Of a stretch of 64,000 nucleotides of DNA, positions 57,207 through 64,000 are shown piece after piece; positions within the stretch are counted from its first letter, which is position 1, and each line of letters starts with the position of its first letter. Source of the DNA: Calonectria ilicicola (lineage: Eukaryota > Ascomycota > Sordariomycetes > Hypocreales > Nectriaceae); the NCBI GenBank assembly GCA_020809705.1, contig CP085825.1:248001-312000 (forward strand). The letters are read 5' to 3'. A program made the position numbers and the translations under genes. Below the pieces are notes generated by a model. It worked only from the letters and a program-made list of their open reading frames with translations. It did no database searches and had not been told where the DNA came from.

Positions 57207-57732
57207 ATGAAGTTCCACGTTTCCATCGTCCTGCTTTCCGTGGTTGGTATCATGGCGAGCCCAATGAACCAACGAAGACAACAACAACAATGCGGAGTGA
57301 GTTGAAACTAATTCCATTTAAATAAAACCGCAAAGTCTTATTGACATCTGCAATCTAGCTAGGGGCAACGTACTCAGATTGCGCATCACCCTGCCCTCAG
57401 ACATGCACGTCGGATCCCAATCAAGTATGCATTGACATGTGTGTATCTGGTTGTCAATGTAACCCTGGCTGGGTCTTGAATTCTGTGAGTGATACTTTTC
57501 CGAGTAAATGGATCACCTTTATTAATGCCAGCGACAGGCGGGACAATGTACTTTATCCATCTTGTGCTTCCTTGATAAAATAAAGGTCAGCCCGAGCTCT
57601 AGTAGCATCACCGTTAAGCCTCCGAGCACTGCTAAACCTACGAGTACTACTAAACTCACAGGTCCTACCAAAACTATCAGCGTTGCCATAACTGCCACGG
57701 TCAAGAAATCAGTTAAGTACAAAGGTTCTTGA
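57207..57732 (+). CDS. Secreted TIL-domain (trypsin-inhibitor-like, cysteine-rich) protein
   Basis: Three exons, 57207-57296, 57359-57484, 57538-57732; 136 aa. The signal peptide is about residues 1-17 (KFHVSIVLLSVVGIMAS). A Gln-rich stretch precedes the domain, which reads CG...YSDCASPCPQTC...CIDMCVSGCQCNPGWVLN...GQC: ten cysteines from the first CG to the last at SILC, the TIL pattern known from chymotrypsin/elastase inhibitors. The C-terminal ~45 residues are Ser/Thr/Lys/Pro-rich repeats of a KPxST type, probably O-glycosylated or cell-wall associated. Single exons are too short to stand out, so this gene is easily missed. Protease inhibition is inferred from the family. Confidence 0.8.
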
Positions 57733-58070
57733 ATTAATTTCTCGTACCGGTGGTTTCGGGGGCTGTTCTCTTTGTACGGGGTGGGGTATCGGGATGTGAA
57801 GGTTCACCGCACTCGATACTAAGTATCGGGTAAAAAGAAGCATAATCTTAATATTTTTGCAATATTTTAATTGAAATTAACTAATTCAGACAAGAAAAGA
57901 GAATACATTTGTATTTGCCTATCTAAGACTAAATGAAAAGATGAAAGGGGTAATCTAGATAGATGTTAGTTCTCAAAGGAGTATCCAAAGTTTTTGCTGA
58001 CCATGCCATAAGGCTACTCAAAAATGCGAGGGGGGCTGCGAACTGTCAGTATGAGAGTTGTTATCTTCTT
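57733..58070. other. Intergenic, no gene seen
   Basis: 338 bp, AT-rich, between the TIL gene and a minus-strand relic. Confidence 0.4.
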
Positions 58071-58440
58071 TCATTGATGTACGCGTCTCTCTTCAACTAC
58101 TGAAGTGCCCAACAGAGATTCGGCGACCCAGGCCAGAAGATTATCCCCATTTAGTCCAGGTGGGGGGTAGAGTGCGTAATGGCCTGGGATGTCAATCAAG
58201 CGATAGTCCTTGAAGACGAAAATGCGTCCGCCACACCCCGGCTGCTGCCTGGCCGGCTCCACTAGCCTGTGGAATCATCGTTCCATGTTGTTGGTAGACC
58301 TAATACAATCCCTGAATATCTGCGGTAGAGTGACTTCCCCCACTTTTACCTATCGTACCAACAAGAAATCGCTGAAGCCAATAAAAAAACCCGAAAATAA
58401 GATAAGTGGGCTATTATTCGTGGCACGGTACAGGGATTGA
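58071..58440 (-). pseudogene. Relic of an unrecognised protein gene with in-frame stops
   Basis: The minus-strand frame 58440-58071 reads like coding sequence but contains TAG at 58352-58350 and TGA at 58277-58275. The parts include VGEVTLPQIFRDCIRSTNNM, then FHRLVEPARQQPGCGGRIFV and LIDIPGHYALYPPPGLNGDN. No intron with good signals removes both stops; the first could be part of a short intron ending ATAG. I do not recognise the family. A decayed gene end is the simplest reading. Confidence 0.4.
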
Positions 58441-58738
58441 CGTGACTTTTAATATCTGTCTATCACTTATTTAGACGTAATCCCTCTCATCAGGCGCTTG
58501 CCCGACCTCAGTTGATATAATACCTCCCTTTATCTATTAATCAACAAGTCAGTAACCTCAATGCAGGTAAAGTAGGTTGAAATTTGATCCTTGCCACCGA
58601 GAAAAGAGAAACTTTTCTTTTTTTGATCCTGGACCGCAGAAGTTAACCATCACTAGACGCTTTCTCGTTTGCTTCGTTCACTTTTTGGCATATACTCCGA
58701 CATCCATCGCTTCTGAGACGCATTCGGTGGCAACCACA

Positions 58739-59224
58739 ATGTATATCCCGAGGGATGTTGACTTATGTTTTATTAATGTGCGCAACTGGGAATGGAATGC
58801 CGATGAGGTACGAAACGCATAGAACCGTGGTGCAGTGCAGCGATATTTCGAGGCTCTTGACCGGGGCTTTCTAGGCCAGGCAATTCGAGAGCGCCACTCA
58901 TTCTATGCCCAAATTGGACCGGATGATATCGTTGACGGTACCGGAATGCGGCTCCACGAATTTGTAATCAGCGCCCTGCAAGAGTATCTTGACGAAAACG
59001 ACGACCGTCTCGAGGCCACTAGAATTATCTTGACCGACGGACTTGCGAACACTGATGATCCCGAGATAGAACTTGTGCGTGAGATGGTTAGAATGATGGA
59101 AGATGATCCTCCCGCCACTCGGCTTAAGAGAGCACTGACGGCTGACGTTATTGGTTTGCTGGAGGAGTATGAACTGGACATTAGCAAGGCTGATCGCGTG
59201 GTTGATGTTTTGCTTGAAGAGTGA
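58739..59224 (+). pseudogene. Hypothetical ORF interrupted by one in-frame TAG
   Basis: From the ATG at 58739 the frame runs 27 codons (DVDLCFINVRNWEWNADEV) to TAG at 58820-58822, then continues in the same frame to TGA at 59222-59224. The second part is acidic and helical (LHEFVISALQEYLDENDD, VIGLLEEYELDISKADRVV). A GT...CAG segment of 33 nt (58808-58840) would remove the stop in frame but is shorter than any other intron here. So it is either a nonsense-disrupted gene, a micro-intron, or a gene starting downstream. The family is unknown. Confidence 0.45.
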
Positions 59225-60828
59225 GGATAGTGTTTAACTTGACCCTGGCATAATCTTGGGTTGTCAAAGTACCTGCGTGTAACAATAAAAGACTAGGCAG
59301 CTTGATAACGTGTGGTTTCGGTATCTCCAGATATTCCAAGAGCATGCGCAAGCTAATGATAAAGCTGAGTTACTTCTCATCCACTCTAAATGGTCTGTGA
59401 ATAGCCCTGAGCGGATCAGATTGATCTAGTTGTTACTGCCATGGCCAAGCTAATCTATCGAAGCTATCTATAGTGTGTAGTAGTAAAGATTTGAAGTCAA
59501 TCATGAGTATGCTGGTCCTATATTTTAGTCTCTTTTGTCAATATGATCCTTACGTGTAATCCCTACTTGTTTAGGAAACCTCCGGCTCTTCGAAATCTGG
59601 CCATACTGAACCCGCTCATTCTTCATTATTTTTGATTCATTCAGGTATCCTGTTGCCATTGGTATATCGTTTCCCACCTTGAAACATAGGGCAAAGATTT
59701 TGGGTTCGTAAAGATGGTTTCGATGAGAAAACCCTTTTCTGGGCATGTTTAATTTTAAGGGCTTTATGAGTAAATTCTAAGACGCCAATATAAAACTAGA
59801 TTTACTTTGCGTGTTTTGATCAAATGCGTCCAAGTCTCCTACCATTACGCATCAAGACTTATGAATTATGCAGTCATATATTGAGGTCGGGGGCCTGAAC
59901 CTCGTCGATGGGAAGCTTGTCGTGGAATTTGACCTTTATGAAGACGAACCGGCTTAAAGACGTCGTGCTGGAGCTGCCGAATTAATGCGGACGCAGGCTC
60001 ATTACAGCCGCTGCTGGGGATTTGCCATGGTGTATGGAATTGGTGTGCTGCTGAGAATATGAGGTTGATACGGGTGGGCGCTTGTGCTTGTTGTTCTCTT
60101 TACACTTGTTTGCCAACCATGATCGCCGGGCATATTGGATGAAGCTTGAATCAGGAACCACTATTTTCGCCACCGAGGAACGCGTCTGTCTGTCTTGATC
60201 TACGCTGCATGTGGCCCATTCTTGTGTCTGTGCGTGACTGAGAGGGGCTTGTACTGGTTTTTGGGCGTGGCTCAACAAGGAGAATATCATTAGGCTTATT
60301 GGGACGAGTATTTGTATCGACCGAGAAGAAGAATAATTAATTTTTTTGACCAAAGACTTGGAAACTTTGACGGCAAAGGGAATTTATCGAAAGACCTGTC
60401 CGTCCCAGTGGCGGCTTCTATTCTCACAGCTCCCTGATTCCGTCTTCTCCCACACATGCCCTCGAGCGTTATCCTCGGCTATGATCATAGCCTTAGCATC
60501 TCTAACGTGAGGTGTCGGATTAGAGTCTACAAAAGTCTCGGCGGTGTCGCGTTTCTTCTTCCAGGTTCCATCAGGCTGTCTATAGCCCCTGATCAGCTTC
60601 AATTAAACGACTTTGTTCCAAAATCCACTCCAGCAGAACTTTTTGATGGTATACTTGGTCCTTCACAATCTGACACTCCTTGCCCACACCCAACCTGCAA
60701 TCATCTGTGGAAGCGCGATAGGAAATGTATTTGTTCCCCCATCTACTCATCCCTGACAGCCAAGGATGTGTCTGCGTCGCAGCTTAACCATGGCCCACTT
60801 AGCTTGAAACCCGAGGGGAATTTCGATT
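59225..60828. other. Intergenic, 1.6 kb, no supported gene
   Basis: Frames at 59525-59746, 59982-60353, 60384-60602 (minus) and 60456-60854 (plus) overlap or lack starts and family signals. A 28-codon ATG frame at 59870-59956 (SYIEVGGLNLVDGKLVVEF) looks protein-like but is too short to call. Confidence 0.4.
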
Positions 60829-62640
60829 CTAGTCGTGGCGTGCGTCGTGTTTGAATGCGTCCATCAAGCTTGCATATAATCGCTCTATAGCAGACGGATC
60901 GTGATCCGTCCCAATAAAGATCCTGCCATGTCTGACAGGAAACAGCAAGTCATGGAGGCTCTTTGCCAAAGGCAGGTATCGTCTGAAGGGCTGTGTAAAC
61001 TCTTCCTCTATCAGTTTCGAAAATTCTGTCGGTTGCATGTCGTGCTTCTTTTTATGAAAGACGGCTAAAAAGTCAGTGCCGCGCCACGCGTTAAGGCGAC
61101 TAGTCTCTGGGATATTATACGACACAGTTCCATCATGGCAGATAGCCATCCACAAGAAGACGTAGAATAGAGACTCAAGGTCGTGACGGTACGTGTGATC
61201 GTCACCGCCAAGTATGCCAATGGCCATGAAGCCTCTCGACCCTATCAGCCGTCGTTCGCTGGGTGGATTTGTGAGATCGAGCGCGAGATCTAGATCAATG
61301 AGCATTCCCGTTGGAGCATCGTATTCTTGGTGGGGAACAATGATAATGTTTTGTGGGCTCACGTCGAGATGAAGAATGCCGGCCTGGAGGTAGAGAGAGC
61401 GAAGTGTTTTGACAATATCTGCCAGTACCGACATGAGTTGTGACGTCGAAGAGAAATTATCGAGTGTTCGCCCGAGCGGGGACGTGACGACACACTCAAG
61501 CCTGAGGTTGTCGAATTTGGCTTCTGTCTTGTGCTGGACCTGGCTGCTGTTGGCGTCTTGCTTCGCCGGGAGGAGGGTGTCTAGTGTTGATGCTAGGGAT
61601 TGGCCGGCCTCATCTTTGTCTTTGGTGTCTGGACGAGGAAGCGAGAATTCGTATGGCTGATCAAACCGCAAGCCACATCGGAGACGCGCAATGTCGCCTA
61701 AGCACTGATGGCTTTCGAGCTTGGGCAGGCCCCAGACACCCTTTTCATTGGCGAATCTCAGGAGCCTCTGCTCGGCCGAGTGTTCGTTCTGCTCCCAGGA
61801 AAACTTTACAACTAGCCCTTGACCTGGCTTGTCTGGAATATATGCCTTGAAGCAAGTTGTTCCGGGTCCCACTAGGTAGTCCTGCATCACAAATGGGGTT
61901 TTGTCCACAGACAGTCTTGCACCCCAAGGTTGATTTGATTCCTTGAGCCCCAAGAATAGACCTTTATCGTCCTGTCGCAAAACCGGGTTGAGGCCTAGCT
62001 CATTGTCGTCCATAAGCATATATGCAGTAACAATATGTTTGAAACGATGCGGTTCTTGCATAATGTTGAATGCTTTGCTGCTATATGATCCAGCTCTATC
62101 AAATGTCCACGTCTCCATATTTGAATTATACAGACGGAATGCATGGAGAAATTGACGATCGGGGCGAGCGGCAAAGACACGAATGGCGGCCTCGCATAAG
62201 CTCAAGACGCCTTCATCTGCATTTATCAAGGCCGTTTTAGTCTGGACCAAACCCAGCACGAGAATCGTAGCATCAGGAAAAGGCACACAGCCCTCGGACA
62301 CAGAATTTCTAACCAGACACAGACTCGAATCCTCATTGCTTGAATCGTCTCTGATGCTATCAAGAACGAACTTGTTCTGGGCGGTGCCGAGTTGTTGACA
62401 TCGAAAATCGTCCAACCACTTAGATAGGTCCAGTGCAGACTGGAGAGGAATGGGGCTCAGGGTTGTGTCGACATTGGGTTGGGGCTTGGAACTAGAACTC
62501 GAGCCTCTCTGCGCCGTCCCCGGTGCGAAGGGATGGGGGAAATATTTTGCATCTTAGCCTGCAACATTGCGATACACCGACCCATGGAGCTCGGAAATGA
62601 CGTCTTCGAAACAGTTTCGATGCGCCGATGCGCCAGGCAT
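60829..62640 (-). pseudogene. FunK1-type fungal protein kinase pseudogene (in-frame TAA near N-terminus)
   Basis: A single frame from ATG 62640 to the stop at 60829 (604 codons) is broken only by TAA at 62556-62554 (codon 29). Before it is CFEDVISELHGSVYRNVAG, after it DAKYFP, together a typical FunK1 N-terminus. Downstream come LQSALDLSKWLDDFRCQQL, FVMQDYLVGPGTTCF, VVKFSWEQ (lysine strand), GILHLDVSPQNIIIV (catalytic loop), GMLIDLDLA (in place of DFG) and YRHDLESLFYVFLWM, all FunK1 marks. Translation could only restart from a downstream start, losing the N-terminal part. The open frame of the remaining 575 codons suggests a recent break or a sequence error. FunK1 families are large and often unstable in fungi. 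Confidence 0.75.
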
Positions 62641-64000
62641 GGCCTCTTGACGTACCATCGTGTTTTATCTTTGCATGGTTTGATAGCCTATAGAATGTCA
62701 GGCCAAAGAATGTATGTATGCAGTGTAATAATGTAGTTTTCTCTCAAAATATCTATGGAGTTACAGATATTCCAACAGCTCAGTTTTGTATCCCTTCGTT
62801 CATCTAACTATACTAATACGACATAACTAGGGAGGACAGCTCTGTGTCTTTAGGTAAGAGGCATAATAGTGAGCCCTGCAGCACAATCGAATTTGCTAGC
62901 TTTAATTCGACAGTGGTCCATTTCCGTTTTTTTCCGCTAGGAAAGATCAGCATATTGAGGCAAATCAGGGCGTCGGTCATTGATTGTCAGATACGAAAGA
63001 TTTGCAAAGTCTACTCTATATTTTGCTAAACAGTTGAAAATAATCTTTACTATCAATTTACTCCATCTTCTATTTGTTGTCAGTTTGGAACAATAAGATC
63101 GGAGAAATCTCCCACTTCAACATACAACTCTCGTTCTAAGACGCCATTACTTCATGCTCCTTCAGAATGAATGGGCAATTATGGATCACGGGAGCCTAGC
63201 ACATCCTATTACGAGACCCCTAGCTGGTGGCAACAGAATGGTGGTGGGAAGAACATTTGGTAGGGAGCTGGTAGTATGGGCGATTACTTGACCATCGGAA
63301 ATTGTTAAATGCGGGAAAAGAATTTACGTAAATTATTGTAAGGAGAAAGAAGCTAAAAGCAAACCAATGGAAAGCCATTTACTAGTCGCATGGTGATATA
63401 ACGGAAATAAAGAAGGGAAAATAGGTCGTGGACGAAATTAGCAAATGTTGTCACAAGAAGTTAAATGACATTTACTAGGCTGCGTGGCGCGCATAGTCTG
63501 ATGGCAAACCAGTTAAATAAATGGGAATTTGGATTTGAAGGCAGTGCACTTGACCCTGAAGTTATTTAACTGCATGCATACTTGTCCTTTGTCCGTGTGG
63601 TTTGATGCTTGCCCCCGGCACAGATGCTATTCACACAATGGGCGAACAAGGGACGCAACGTTGCGCCTGAAATGAAGCGGCAAAAAATCCGTGCCAGCCC
63701 CTCAATAAATACACCGCAAGCCTGTTGGTTGATGACTCGAGTTGTTGGTTGATGGTTTTTTAGGGCATTGTGTTGGTTCTAACACCGGCTATTTCCAAAT
63801 CTATCGTAGCGCCAGCACCTTAGTTTAAGCATAGCTCCTTGGCATTGCGGTAGGGCTAGAGTAGTTGCGGCTTCGCTCAAATCTTGGTGCCCCAAGCTTC
63901 CCCGTTTCGACTAGCGGACCCTTTGTAATCGCCCCGAGGGAGCCTCTGAGGTCATACCAATCAATAGTCTAAGCTCAGGCATCGTTTATTGGGCAGGAGA
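62641..64000. other. Right edge of window, no supported gene
   Basis: 1.36 kb of mostly AT-rich sequence with short frames only. No gene running off the right edge could be recognised. Confidence 0.45.

Noticed and set aside
59982..60854. Frames on both strands downstream of the FunK1 gene
   Set aside because: They overlap one another on opposite strands, two begin with non-ATG codons, and none shows a domain.
1..64000. tRNA genes, CRISPR arrays, transposon ends and long repeats
   Set aside because: I looked by eye for T-loop motifs, regular spacer arrays, transposase or reverse-transcriptase motifs and terminal repeats, and found nothing I could support; short or diverged copies could have been missed.

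Overview
The window is nuclear DNA from a filamentous ascomycete (Pezizomycotina). The evidence is many short introns (45-85 nt, GTAAGT-type donors, CTAAC-type branch points), fungal-only families (isocyanide synthase-NRPS-like hybrid, Zn2Cys6 regulator, FunK1 kinase-like, DUF3445, PNP-type and HeLo-like/ankyrin genes) and wide intergenic spaces. I cannot name the species. Most genes are multi-exon; exon joins given here were worked out by eye from splice signals and frame.

Left part (1-9.3 kb): a biosynthetic locus. A divergent pair, an alcohol-acetyltransferase-like gene (minus, cut by the window edge) and a 1630-aa isocyanide synthase / adenylation / thiolation / acyltransferase hybrid (plus), share a 1-kb promoter that contains a yeast-Mac1-type copper element. 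A siderophore-transporter-like MFS gene follows. The hybrid has the domain order of the copper-responsive CrmA enzyme of Aspergillus fumigatus, so this is best read as a crm-like isocyanide (possible chalkophore) cluster. A DJ-1/PfpI gene about 10 kb further on belongs to the superfamily that contains isonitrile hydratase.

9.7-20 kb: a PD-(D/E)XK-like gene, a Dal5-type MFS transporter, then plant-wall functions: a GH105 hydrolase and a GH28 exopolygalacturonase interrupted by one in-frame TAG, then the DJ-1/PfpI gene. 20.6-37.4 kb: a calpain-like protease with a duplicated N-terminal module, a PNP-type protein with an N/G-rich tail (possible NLR-type effector), a DUF3445 protein rebuilt from five exons, a small unresolved gene, a secreted orphan, a 13-exon sugar-transporter-like MFS, and a HeLo-like/ankyrin protein. 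38.4-46.4 kb: an amino-acid permease, a GH78 alpha-L-rhamnosidase and a conserved membrane protein.

48.2-55.4 kb: a compact alpha-glucoside (maltose) utilisation locus made of a Zn2Cys6 regulator, an intracellular GH13 maltase and a divergent alpha-glucoside permease. The maltase/permease intergenic region carries four copies of a 10-bp core, TGTCGGTCCG, in both orientations. 55.4-64 kb is gene-poor and accessory: a secreted TIL-domain (protease-inhibitor-like) gene, two reading frames broken by in-frame stops, and a FunK1 kinase pseudogene with an in-frame TAA.
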